DNA from: CAYZFD01 sp964477735
GTDB taxonomy: Bacteria > Bacteroidota > Bacteroidia > Flavobacteriales > Flavobacteriaceae
Reading direction: 5' to 3'
Assembly: GCA_964477735.1 (NCBI GenBank)
Contig: CAYZFD010000020.1
Span: forward strand, 1 to 30,534
DNA length: 30,534 nt
A program made the position numbers and the translations under genes. Below the pieces are notes generated by a model. It saw only the letters and a program-made list of their open reading frames with translations, searched no databases and had not been told where the DNA came from. Below, piece by piece: positions 13,974 through 21,528 of the stretch; positions within the stretch are counted from its first letter, which is position 1; the number at the start of each line of letters is the position of its first letter.

Positions 13974-14939
13974 TTGGAAAAGGCTATTAAAATTAACAAA
14001 ATTGCAATCGAAAGTTTCAGAAACCAATCTAGTGCAATAGCCATGATGGGTGAGCGCCTCAATGAAGATTTTGATCAAGCTGTGGCGCATATTCATCAAA
14101 ATCAAGGTCGTGTTGTTGTTACTGGGATTGGTAAAAGTGCCATTATCGGCAGCAAAATAGTCGCCACGCTCAATTCCACCGGAACCCCTGCCCTTTTCAT
14201 GCACGCCGCAGACGCCATCCATGGAGATCTGGGAATGGTTCAGCAAAACGACACTGTAGTTTGTCTATCGAAAAGTGGGAATACACCCGAAATTAAAGCA
14301 TTGGTTCCACTTTTAAAAAATTCAGACAATAAGCTGATTGCCATTACTGGTGATCCTTCCTCATATTTGGGGCAACAAGCCGATTATGTGCTCAATAGTT
14401 ATGTGCCACAAGAGGCTTGTCCCAACAATTTGGCGCCTACTACAAGCACCACTGCCCAGCTTGTGATGGGTGATGCCTTGGCCATTGCCCTACTTTCATT
14501 AAACAACTTCAATGCTCAAGATTTTGCCAAATATCACCCCGGAGGTTCTTTGGGTAAAAAACTTTACTTGAAGGTTGAGCAACTGTTGAATCCAAACCTC
14601 AAACCTGTAGTAAATCCAAAAAGCCCTTTAAAATCTGTAATTATAGAAATTTCCAGAAACCGACTTGGCGCCACAGCAGTTATAGAAAACGACCAGATTG
14701 TGGGTATTATCACCGATGGAGACATTCGGCGCTTACTCGAATCTGATCAGGACATTCGATCCATCTGTGCGGAAAACATCATGAACAAAAAGCCCAAAAC
14801 AATTGAACAAGACGTTTTGGCAAACACCGCCTTAGAGCGTATGAAAAGTCATAGCATCAGTCAACTGATTGTGACACACCAAGGACAATATGCTGGCATT
14901 GTTCATCTTCATGAAATCATTAAAGAAGGGATTGTGTAA
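13974..14939 (+). CDS. kdsD: Arabinose-5-phosphate isomerase (KpsF/GutQ/KdsD family)
   Basis: This enzyme converts ribulose-5-phosphate to arabinose-5-phosphate, the first committed step to Kdo for lipopolysaccharide. The 321 residues comprise a SIS sugar-isomerase domain (about 30-170: VVVTGIGKSAIIGSKIVATL, STGTPALFMHAADAIHGDLG, CLSKSGNTPEI, TTSTTAQLVMGDALAIAL, KYHPGGSLGKKL) and two CBS domains (about 200-320: TDGDIRRLL, SHSISQLIV). The start is a TTG; an in-frame TAA lies 3 nt upstream, and the next ATG would remove a conserved helix. It is the first gene of an envelope operon, overlapping tatC by one base (TAATG). A role with a phosphorylated sugar other than arabinose cannot be excluded. 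Confidence 0.94.
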   Translation: MEKAIKINKIAIESFRNQSSAIAMMGERLNEDFDQAVAHIHQNQGRVVVTGIGKSAIIGSKIVATLNSTGTPALFMHAADAIHGDLGMVQQNDTVVCLSKSGNTPEIKALVPLLKNSDNKLIAITGDPSSYLGQQADYVLNSYVPQEACPNNLAPTTSTTAQLVMGDALAIALLSLNNFNAQDFAKYHPGGSLGKKLYLKVEQLLNPNLKPVVNPKSPLKSVIIEISRNRLGATAVIENDQIVGIITDGDIRRLLESDQDIRSICAENIMNKKPKTIEQDVLANTALERMKSHSISQLIVTHQGQYAGIVHLHEIIKEGIV

Positions 14940-15766
14940 TGTCAAAAAACACCACCAAAGACGACATGTCCTTTTTGGATCACCTGGAAGACTTGCGCTG
15001 GCACTTGCTTCGAGCCACCATGGCCATTATGGTGGCCGCGCTTGCAGCTTTCTTGATGAAAGACATTGTTTTTGACGTCTTATTGTTTGGCCCTAAAAAA
15101 GCCAGTTTCCCCACCTATGAGATGCTCTGCAAACTTTCGAAACTTATTGGCTTAGACGAAAGTTTTTGCATAGCCGATATGCCCTTTAGGATCCAAAGCA
15201 GAACCATGGCTGGACAGTTTTCTGCCCATATATGGACTTCAATAACAGCAGGTTTTATCGTGGCTTTTCCCTATGTCATCTATCAATTTTGGAGTTTTGT
15301 GAGTCCAGGACTCTATGAAAACGAGCGAAAAACAGCACGAGGCTTCATCGTTGTGTCCTCCATGCTATTTTTTCTTGGCGTTTTGTTTGGCTATTATGTA
15401 GTCACCCCACTTTCGATCAACTTCCTCGGCACCTATACCGTTAGTGCTCAAGTGTTCAATGATTTTGACCTCAGCAGTTATATTGGATTAGTGAGAACAT
15501 CAGTCGTCGCTTCTGGACTCATTTTTGAGCTCCCCATAATCATATATTTCCTAACAAAAATTGGTCTGGTTACCCCTAATTTTTTAAGAAAATACCGAAA
15601 AATATCCTTGGTTTTGGTATTGGTGCTTTCGGCCATTATCACCCCGCCCGACATTGCCAGCCAAGTGATCGTATCCATCCCCATATTAATTCTATATGAA
15701 ATCAGCATCTTGATCTCAAAAGTAGTTGTCCGAAAACAGTTAAAAAAAGAAAGAAATGGAAAATAA
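14939..15766 (+). CDS. tatC: Twin-arginine translocase subunit TatC
   Basis: TatC is the multispanning inner-membrane receptor for twin-arginine signal peptides. In 275 residues it shows the family signatures: SFLDHLEDLRWHLLR (residues 11-25, cytoplasmic signal-binding site with Glu17), FVSPGLYENERK, Glu197 in GLIFELPI, and ITPPDIASQ at the end of the fifth helix. The first periplasmic loop (about 50-95) is long and carries two cysteines, Cys64 and Cys77, absent from E. coli TatC. TatA/TatB genes are not in the window. It starts on the last base of kdsD and overlaps the following gene by 11 bp. A likely substrate, the metallophosphatase at 28565, is encoded about 13 kb away. Confidence 0.97.
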   Translation: MSKNTTKDDMSFLDHLEDLRWHLLRATMAIMVAALAAFLMKDIVFDVLLFGPKKASFPTYEMLCKLSKLIGLDESFCIADMPFRIQSRTMAGQFSAHIWTSITAGFIVAFPYVIYQFWSFVSPGLYENERKTARGFIVVSSMLFFLGVLFGYYVVTPLSINFLGTYTVSAQVFNDFDLSSYIGLVRTSVVASGLIFELPIIIYFLTKIGLVTPNFLRKYRKISLVLVLVLSAIITPPDIASQVIVSIPILILYEISILISKVVVRKQLKKERNGK

Positions 15767-16094
15767 AGTGGAAGCTTTTAACCAATATCGCAGCAAGATG
15801 AACAAAAGAATTTTGGAGGGCGACAATAAAATCATTAAGCGCTTGTTCAATCTTGACACCAATGCCTACGAACCAGGAGCTTTAGATCTAAAGACGAAGG
15901 AATTGCTGGGCTTAGTAGCTTCGGCTGTTTTGCGTTGTGACGACTGTGTTAAATATCACCTCGAGAATTGTCATAAAGCAGGTCTTACCTCTGAAGAAGT
16001 TGGAGAAGCCCTTAGTATCGCCACACTTGTTGGAGGAACCATCGTCATTCCACACCTCCGAAGGGCCTATGAATATTGGGACGCCTTGTCATAA
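15756..16094 (+). CDS. Carboxymuconolactone decarboxylase/AhpD-like protein
   Basis: This 112-residue all-alpha protein of the CMD/AhpD-like family carries the redox motif C-x2-C-x3-H (Cys61, Cys64, His68 in LRCDDCVKYHLENC), as in AhpD, where the two cysteines act as an alkylhydroperoxidase centre. Family context motifs LDLKTKELLGLVASAVLR and GLTSEEVGEALSIATLVGG are also present. It is probably cytoplasmic and a multimer. It overlaps the end of tatC by 11 bp and is followed 19 bp later by lptB, so it is embedded in an envelope operon; the functional link is unknown. The substrate is not readable. Confidence 0.93.
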   Translation: MENKVEAFNQYRSKMNKRILEGDNKIIKRLFNLDTNAYEPGALDLKTKELLGLVASAVLRCDDCVKYHLENCHKAGLTSEEVGEALSIATLVGGTIVIPHLRRAYEYWDALS

Positions 16095-16113
16095 AGGCCC
16101 ACATAAAGAATAA

Positions 16114-16857
16114 ATGATGAAACTAAGCGCAGAAAATATTTTAAAAACCTACAAAGGTCGGAAAGTAGTCAATCAAATTTCTTTGGAAGTCAACCAGGGA
16201 GAGATTGTTGGTTTGCTTGGGCCCAACGGCGCAGGAAAAACCACCTCTTTTTACATGATTGTTGGATTAATTAAACCCAACAAAGGAGCGATTTATCTCG
16301 ACAATCAGAACATCACAAACTTTCCCATGTATAAGAGAGCGCAGCACGGTATCGGATATCTTGCGCAGGAAGCTTCGGTTTTTCGCAAGTTGAGCGTAGA
16401 GGACAACATTAAAGGAGTTTTAGAACTCACAGATTTAACCACAAAAGAACAAAAAGAACGTCTCGAGTCTTTGATTGAAGAATTTGGCCTGGGGCACATC
16501 CGAAAGAACAGAGGCGATTTACTCTCTGGAGGCGAAAGACGACGAACAGAAATTGCGCGTGCCTTGGCCACAGATCCCAAATTTGTGCTGCTTGACGAAC
16601 CCTTTGCAGGTGTGGATCCCGTGGCTGTTGAAGACATTCAGCGCATTGTGGCGCATCTGAAAAATAAAAACATTGGTATTTTAATTACAGATCACAACGT
16701 ACAAGAAACCCTTGCCATTACCGATAGAACCTATTTGATGTTTGAAGGAAAAATCTTAAAAGCAGGAGTGCCTGAGGATTTGGCTGAGGATGAAATGGTT
16801 CGTAAAGTTTACTTGGGTCAAAACTTCGAACTCAGGAAAAAAAAGCTGGATTTTTAA
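16114..16857 (+). CDS. lptB: LPS export ABC transporter ATPase LptB
   Basis: This is the ATPase of the LptB2FG complex that extracts lipopolysaccharide from the inner membrane and pushes it along the Lpt bridge. The 247 residues are a single ATPase domain: Walker A GLLGPNGAGKTTSFYMIVG (GAGKTT about 40-45), Q-loop GIGYLAQEASVFRKLSV (the LptB signature), LLSGGERRRTEIARAL, Walker B FVLLDEPFAGVDPVAVEDIQ and H-loop ITDHNVQETL. Family assignment is firm because these blocks are LptB-specific. A second ATG follows the first, so either may be used. It is the last gene of the kdsD-tatC operon; its stop is 4 bp from that of pssA on the other strand. Confidence 0.97.
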   Translation: MMKLSAENILKTYKGRKVVNQISLEVNQGEIVGLLGPNGAGKTTSFYMIVGLIKPNKGAIYLDNQNITNFPMYKRAQHGIGYLAQEASVFRKLSVEDNIKGVLELTDLTTKEQKERLESLIEEFGLGHIRKNRGDLLSGGERRRTEIARALATDPKFVLLDEPFAGVDPVAVEDIQRIVAHLKNKNIGILITDHNVQETLAITDRTYLMFEGKILKAGVPEDLAEDEMVRKVYLGQNFELRKKKLDF

Positions 16858-16861
16858 TGCT

Positions 16862-17578
16862 TCAAAACAGTTTTTTCAAAATGCCCGAAAGCACATACAA
16901 AATCACGATGATGGGTAGGGCCGCAGTAGAAAACAAGAGCAGCAGCACCAGGGCGCTAACTAAAAACCCATAACGCAATCCATTTGAACGCAGCTCAAAG
17001 ATTTTGAATTTTAGTGAAAAAAGTGGCCATGAGCTGTTCAGAAGATAAGCCGATATAAGGGTCGTTGCTATAAGAAAAACTGGATTCACGAGCAATTCGT
17101 GGGCACCAACCAACTCGGAATGCTCCCAAAGCAATGGAAGTGAAACAAAGAAAATCGCATTGGCTGGGGTTGGCAACCCAATGAAATTCTCGGTTTGGCG
17201 ATCGTCAATATTAAAACGTGCCAATCTGTAGGCAGAGGCCAAAGGAATCAAAAAACCTGTCAAAGCCATTGGCGAAAACTGACTCGAGCCAATTACTACT
17301 GTGGTCTCGGCAACATTTGTTAGCAACACAAAGATCACCAAACCAGGTACCAAACCAAAAGAAATGAGGTCGGCCAAAGAATCTAACTGAACGCCTAACT
17401 TACTGGTCACATGAAGCTTTCGTGCTAAAAAGCCATCAAAAAAATCAAAAAACATACCCAAGAAAACCAACAAGGCAGTTGTTCGGAAATCTTCTTGCAA
17501 TACGCTAACCACCGCTAAACTACCACAGAGGGCGTTGGCGAGGGTAAATAAGTTTGGTATAAAAGCGCGCAACTTCAT
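16862..17578 (-). CDS. pssA: CDP-diacylglycerol-serine O-phosphatidyltransferase
   Basis: This inner-membrane enzyme makes phosphatidylserine from CDP-diacylglycerol and serine, the precursor of phosphatidylethanolamine. The CDP-alcohol phosphatidyltransferase motif DG-x2-AR-x8-G-x3-D-x3-D is complete (DGFLARKLHVTSKLG, then VQLDSLAD). About six to eight membrane helices are visible, consistent with the bacterial type II enzyme. The start at 17578 (MKLRAFIPNLFTLANALCG) fits the usual N-terminus; in-frame ATGs at 17608 and 17644 would add 10 or 22 residues and cannot be fully excluded. An imperfect -7 box, TATCTTTA, sits 14 nt upstream of 17578. It is divergent from the PorV-like gene and convergent with lptB. 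Confidence 0.94.
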   Translation of the reverse strand: MKLRAFIPNLFTLANALCGSLAVVSVLQEDFRTTALLVFLGMFFDFFDGFLARKLHVTSKLGVQLDSLADLISFGLVPGLVIFVLLTNVAETTVVIGSSQFSPMALTGFLIPLASAYRLARFNIDDRQTENFIGLPTPANAIFFVSLPLLWEHSELVGAHELLVNPVFLIATTLISAYLLNSSWPLFSLKFKIFELRSNGLRYGFLVSALVLLLLFSTAALPIIVILYVLSGILKKLF

Positions 17579-17673
17579 AAGTTTTGGTAAAGATAACAAC
17601 AAATTCATGAATCGTTCTACACAAAAACCACACAATAATTTCATAAAAAATAAGTTTAAAAAAACAAAAACCC

Positions 17674-17681
17674 TACCTTCG
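17674..17681 (+). promoter_or_regulatory. Candidate -7 box for the PorV-like gene
   Basis: TACCTTCG differs from TAnnTTTG at one position and ends only 4 nt before the ATG at 17686. If used, the transcript would have almost no leader. Confidence 0.4.
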
Positions 17682-17685
17682 AGCC

Positions 17686-18738
17686 ATGCCTAAAAACAGT
17701 GTTTTTCTGTTTCTTTTTTTGGTGCTCAACACCAGTTTGAGCGCACAAACTGTTCGAAAATATTCTAATGAATTTTTGTCCGTTGGCGTTGATGCTGCTG
17801 CCTTTGGCCAAGCACAAGCTGTGGTAGCAGGGACCAACAATAGCAATGCAACATACTGGAATCCAGCGGGTTTAATGCAGCTCGAAAATGCGCAATACAG
17901 CCTCATGCATGCCAGCTATTTTGCTAATATTGCCCAATTCGATTTTATTTCGATGGCCAAACCGATTGACAATCGCAGTGCCATTGGCTTTTCGCTCATG
18001 CGGTTTGGAGTGGATGACATTCTAAACACCACAGCGCTTATCGACGGCCAAGGAAATATCAATTACAACGCCATCAGCCAATTTTCGGCGGCCGACTATG
18101 CCTTTCAGTTGAGCTATGCCCGAAAGTCTATGGTCTCTGATCTTACTTATGGTGTAAATGCTAAGGTGATTCGTAGGGTAATTGGTGACTTTGCCTCTTC
18201 TTGGGGCATTGGTTTCGACATGGGGCTTCAATATCAACACAAAAGCTGGGCTTTTGGCCTCATGATTCGCGACCTCACCACAACCGTAAACTTTTGGCAA
18301 GTAGATACAGAAATCTTCGATCGAGTATCGTCTAGTCTTCCCGAACAAGAAGCTCCAGAAACCACTGAAATCACCTTGCCTAAGGCTCAATTGGGTGTAT
18401 CTAAAGCTTTTGCGTTAGGCAGAAAATACAGCCTCAAAACAGAGTTGGACATGATGATTCGTTTTACCAAAACAAGTGATATAATCGCAAGCAATTTTGC
18501 GAGTTTTACGCCCGCTCTAGGCTTTGAGCTCGACTACACGCAACGAATCTATTTGAGAGGAGGCGTAGGAAATTTCCAGCAAGCCCTTCCCTCAGACCCC
18601 TCATCATCCCTCAGTTTTCAGCCCAATATCGGAATAGGCCTTCGGTTTCGTTCAATTCAAATCGACTATGCCTTAACCGATTTAGGAAATCAAAGTGTAG
18701 CTTTGTACTCCAACGTTTTTTCAATTGTAATTAAATAA
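17686..18738 (+). CDS. PorV/PorQ family outer-membrane beta-barrel protein
   Basis: This 350-residue protein has a clear Sec signal peptide (MPKNSVFLFLFLVLNTSLSA, cleaved before QTVRKYSN). The mature start resembles PorV/PorQ and UPF0164 proteins: FLSVGVDAAAFGQAQAVVA followed by SNATYWNPAGL. The rest is alternating amphipathic strands with ASYFANIAQFDFISMA and the repeated aromatic ends of a beta barrel of the FadL/PorV type. PorV acts in the type IX secretion system as shuttle and attachment factor; this copy may be a paralogue (often annotated PorV2), since no other type IX gene is nearby. The stop is directly followed by the ATG of lnt with no gap. Confidence 0.88.
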   Translation: MPKNSVFLFLFLVLNTSLSAQTVRKYSNEFLSVGVDAAAFGQAQAVVAGTNNSNATYWNPAGLMQLENAQYSLMHASYFANIAQFDFISMAKPIDNRSAIGFSLMRFGVDDILNTTALIDGQGNINYNAISQFSAADYAFQLSYARKSMVSDLTYGVNAKVIRRVIGDFASSWGIGFDMGLQYQHKSWAFGLMIRDLTTTVNFWQVDTEIFDRVSSSLPEQEAPETTEITLPKAQLGVSKAFALGRKYSLKTELDMMIRFTKTSDIIASNFASFTPALGFELDYTQRIYLRGGVGNFQQALPSDPSSSLSFQPNIGIGLRFRSIQIDYALTDLGNQSVALYSNVFSIVIK

Positions 18739-20301
18739 ATGAGCATTCGTAACAATTTAACCCTAGCACTCTTTTCGGGACTATTGCTAAGTGCATCATG
18801 GCCAACCTATGGCTTTTCGGTGCTTATTTTCTTTGCTTTTGTTCCTCTTTTTTGGCTCGAAAAACAAACCAGAAAAGAAGCAAATTGGAAGTTATTCTTG
18901 TGTAGCTACCTCAGTTTTGTGATTTGGAATGGGCTCACCACCTGGTGGCTGTGGAACGCTTCTGCCTTTGGGATGTTGTTTGCTGTTTTGGTAAATGCTT
19001 TGTTGATGTCCATACTTTTCTTAAGCTATCGTTGGGTTTCTAGAAAATGGCCTCAAAAAGTGGCTTTCATCTATTTTGTGTGCAGTTGGATGAGTTTCGA
19101 AAAACTGCATTTACATTGGGATTTTTCCTGGCCTTGGCTCAATCTAGGACATGTTTTCTCAGAATCCACTGCATGGATACAATGGTATGAATACACTGGT
19201 GTTTTTGGGGGTTCTTTATGGATTTTAATAATAAACATACTCCTTTATAAAGTACTATTAACCAGACAACCACAACAAAGATCAAGAAACTTCTCATTGG
19301 CGCTGCTTGCTGTTGCCCTTCCCATTGCGATTTCTCTTGGAATTTATCCAAGAAATGAAAATCATGCTCAAATTTCAGTCGCTATCGTTCAACCCAATAT
19401 CGATCCCTACAAAGAAAAATACAACAAAAGCAATCTCGACTTGCTGGTCGATCTAAAAGCACAATTTGAAAATCAGGAGCCCTTTCCTTCTATAATTCTT
19501 TTGCCAGAAACCTATTTTGCTGAAGGTTTTGGCGAATCTTTAACCCAATTTTCGAAGAGCTTGTTATCCATGGCCATCAACGATTGGCTTAAACCTCACC
19601 CAGAAACACAAATCATAAGTGGCATACAGTTTTACAAGACCTATAATTCTAAGCACTACAAAACCGATACCTCTAACAAAATCAGCGACAGTTTGTGGGT
19701 CGATTTCTTTAACAGCTCCTTTGTTTACCCTCATGTGAAAGGTGCGCAAATTTATCACAAATCTAAACTGGTGGTGGGCGTTGAGAATCTTCCTTATAGA
19801 TCTGTGATTGAACCCGTTTTAGGAAATATCATGCTCGACCTCGGAGGAACTGTTTACTCGCGCGCCACCCAAAAAAACCGTTCAGTTTTCCAAACCATCG
19901 AAGGCGAAAAAATTGCACCCATCATCTGTTACGAGTCAGTTTACGGAAGCTTTGTGGCTGATTATGTAAAAGAAGGAGCCACACTATTAGCCATTCAAAC
20001 CAACGACGGTTGGTGGGGAGAAACTCAAGGCCATAAACAACACTTGAGTTATGCAAAACTTAGAGCCATAGAGACTCGAAAATATGTGTTGAGAAGTGCA
20101 AACACAGGAATTTCTGCACTCATTAACCCTCAAGGTCAAATCGAAACGCAATTGCCCTATAACCAAAAAGGTGTACTCAGGGTGGATGTGCCAGTAATTG
20201 AAGGGGAAACATTTTATGTTAAAAACGGAGATTTTCTGGCTAGAATCGCGCTTTTTGTTTGGGGGCTTATTTTTTTGTTCACAACAGCAAAAAAGAAATA
20301 A
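18739..20301 (+). CDS. lnt: Apolipoprotein N-acyltransferase
   Basis: Lnt adds the third acyl chain to outer-membrane lipoproteins at the periplasmic face of the inner membrane. The 520 residues have six predicted helices at the N-terminus (about 8-205), a nitrilase-type catalytic domain (about 210-485) and a C-terminal helix (500-515). The catalytic triad is intact: Glu257 in ILLPETYFAEGF, Lys341 in IYHKSKLVVGVENLPYR and Cys397 in IICYESVYG. TNDGWWGETQGHKQHL and RANTGIS-like RSANTGISALI also match the family. It abuts the PorV-like gene (TAAATG) and is followed 2 nt later by a small gene, so the three are probably one transcript. Confidence 0.97.
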   Translation: MSIRNNLTLALFSGLLLSASWPTYGFSVLIFFAFVPLFWLEKQTRKEANWKLFLCSYLSFVIWNGLTTWWLWNASAFGMLFAVLVNALLMSILFLSYRWVSRKWPQKVAFIYFVCSWMSFEKLHLHWDFSWPWLNLGHVFSESTAWIQWYEYTGVFGGSLWILIINILLYKVLLTRQPQQRSRNFSLALLAVALPIAISLGIYPRNENHAQISVAIVQPNIDPYKEKYNKSNLDLLVDLKAQFENQEPFPSIILLPETYFAEGFGESLTQFSKSLLSMAINDWLKPHPETQIISGIQFYKTYNSKHYKTDTSNKISDSLWVDFFNSSFVYPHVKGAQIYHKSKLVVGVENLPYRSVIEPVLGNIMLDLGGTVYSRATQKNRSVFQTIEGEKIAPIICYESVYGSFVADYVKEGATLLAIQTNDGWWGETQGHKQHLSYAKLRAIETRKYVLRSANTGISALINPQGQIETQLPYNQKGVLRVDVPVIEGETFYVKNGDFLARIALFVWGLIFLFTTAKKK

Positions 20302-20303
20302 AC

Positions 20304-20765
20304 ATGCGAGAACGCATTAGATTTCGTTGGCAGGCTACAAACGCACATGGCATTCATTCTCCCTTTGTTTATAATTTTTTGACTCAAGGACTCTATCAAG
20401 CTCGAAAAACCAAAAGAACAGGCAAAGAAAAACGGCTCTATTGGGTTTTAAAAGCACTTCAAACATATTTCAATAATGATAAGATTTGTGCAGCAGGAGA
20501 TCAGTTTTCATGGATTTTAAGCGAATTAGGTTATCAAAAAACTGATGTAGAAAGTTGCACTTGGTTGCTTACGGAAGACCCTTGTGAAATAAAAAATAAA
20601 ACAACCATCATATTGGCTAACCCTCGAAAAAGCGAGTCTCAACGAGAGTTTTGGGCGCAACTTCAATCTGATAAATCTGTAAGTGTGACCATCGATTTTT
20701 TTGATGTTGGACTGGCATTTAAAAAACCAGGACAGGTTAAAGAACACTTTAAAATTCGATTGTAA
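20304..20765 (+). CDS. Shortened member of a Bacteroidota methyltransferase-like family
   Basis: This 153-residue protein starts 2 nt after lnt. Its two ends resemble a class I SAM-dependent methyltransferase family common in Bacteroidota: the N-terminal block NAHGIHSPFVYNFLTQ (13-28) and the C-terminal block VTIDFFDVGLAFKKPGQVKE (128-147) then HFKIRL. In full-length relatives these flank a Rossmann core of roughly 100 or more residues with a VLELGTSLG-like SAM motif. Here the middle (60-110) is short; ICAAGDQFSWILSELG and TIILANPRKS could be relics of motif I and a later strand, but no glycine-rich SAM loop is seen. The reading frame is intact. It may be catalytically dead and is probably cytoplasmic. 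The family assignment is from recalled similarity. Confidence 0.75.
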   Translation: MRERIRFRWQATNAHGIHSPFVYNFLTQGLYQARKTKRTGKEKRLYWVLKALQTYFNNDKICAAGDQFSWILSELGYQKTDVESCTWLLTEDPCEIKNKTTIILANPRKSESQREFWAQLQSDKSVSVTIDFFDVGLAFKKPGQVKEHFKIRL

Positions 20766-20797
20766 AAACAGCTGCTGAGTACTCCAAAAAAAAATCT

Positions 20798-20805
20798 TAC
20801 ATTTG
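20798..20805 (+). promoter_or_regulatory. -7 box upstream of the adenosyltransferase gene
   Basis: TACATTTG matches TAnnTTTG in the 129-bp gap before the corrinoid adenosyltransferase gene. A transcript from here would have a leader of about 85 nt containing a 9-codon reading frame (20812-20841). No -33 TTG was identified. Confidence 0.5.
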
Positions 20806-20811
20806 AGCGCT

Positions 20812-20841
20812 ATGAAAAAGGTATTTGAAGCAATTCAATGA
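20812..20841 (+). other. Nine-codon micro-ORF in the leader
   Basis: ATG at 20812, 6 nt after a -7 box, opens a frame encoding MKKVFEAIQ and ending in TGA. It could be a leader peptide or a decayed gene start. It contains no regulatory run of one amino acid. Nothing proves translation. Confidence 0.25.
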
Positions 20842-20894
20842 CCTCATCAATAGCTATTTAGTATTTTGAAATTCAATGTATTAAATCTTTTGCT

Positions 20895-21440
20895 ATGAAA
20901 ATTTACACCAAAACTGGCGATTATGGCACGACTTCATTGGCCAATGGAGATCGCATCCTAAAAAGTGACATTCGGGTAGAAACCTATGGCGCAGTTGATG
21001 AACTCAATGCCTGGATCGGTCAAGTGAGCGACTCCATGATCAAGAAACTTTACGCGCAACAGCTTCAAGCCATTCAATCGCAACTGTTTGTTGTGGGGGC
21101 TACGCTTGCCTCAAACAACAATGCCATTTCTGCTATGGATCCGCTAGGTTTTGAAGATGTTGAAGCGCTTGAAAAACAGATGGATTTTATGAATGAATCT
21201 TTACCCAAAATGACGCACTTTATTTTGCCTGGCGGCCACACTTTGGTATCACAACTACACATTGCTCGGTGTGTTTGCAGAAGAGCTGAACGTTGGGTGG
21301 TGAGGTTAAACGAATCCGAAGAAGTGGACCCAATCATCATAGTTTACCTAAATCGACTCTCTGACTATCTTTTTGTGTTGAGCAGAAAAGTAGGCCATGA
21401 ACTTCAAATCGAAGAACATAAATGGATTCCAAAAAGCTGA
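20895..21440 (+). CDS. Corrinoid adenosyltransferase (PduO/MMAB type)
   Basis: This cytoplasmic enzyme transfers the adenosyl group of ATP to cob(I)alamin to make coenzyme B12. The 181-residue four-helix bundle shows the ATP-binding N-terminus MKIYTKTGDYGTTSL, the VETYGAVDELNAWIGQ block, FILPGGHTLVSQLHIARCVC followed by RRAERWV (the ATP-contacting arginines) and YLNRLSDYLFVLSRKVG near the C-terminus. It lies downstream of the small methyltransferase-like gene but probably has its own promoter (20798). In flavobacteria such a gene commonly stands close to DUF2795 and secA, as here. No other B12 gene is visible, so the cofactor or its precursor is probably salvaged. Confidence 0.95.
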   Translation: MKIYTKTGDYGTTSLANGDRILKSDIRVETYGAVDELNAWIGQVSDSMIKKLYAQQLQAIQSQLFVVGATLASNNNAISAMDPLGFEDVEALEKQMDFMNESLPKMTHFILPGGHTLVSQLHIARCVCRRAERWVVRLNESEEVDPIIIVYLNRLSDYLFVLSRKVGHELQIEEHKWIPKS

Positions 21441-21474
21441 TTTGCAACAATTTAGTTAATAATGCATTTTTTTC

Positions 21475-21504
21475 TTGCACAATTCGATTAAAAAATTACT
21501 TTTG
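21475..21504 (+). promoter_or_regulatory. Promoter of the DUF2795 gene
   Basis: TTG (21475-21477), a 19-nt spacer and TACTTTTG (21497-21504) match the Bacteroidota consensus in sequence and spacing. The ATG at 21529 is 24 nt downstream. Confidence 0.8.
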
Positions 21505-21528
21505 CAAAAAAATTAAAACCCAAGAATT

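Noticed and set aside
17579..17644. Upstream starts of pssA adding 10 or 22 residues
   Set aside because: The family N-terminus begins at the later ATG and an imperfect -7 box lies between; kept only as an alternative.
17686..18738. Evidence for a type IX secretion gene cluster around the PorV-like gene
   Set aside because: None of the neighbours (pssA, lnt, methyltransferase-like) is a type IX component, and none of the exported proteins in the window shows a C-terminal sorting domain.
20766..20894. Possible cobalamin riboswitch before the adenosyltransferase gene
   Set aside because: The region is only 129 bp with a leader of about 85 nt and no recognisable B12-box; cobalamin riboswitches are roughly 200 nt.
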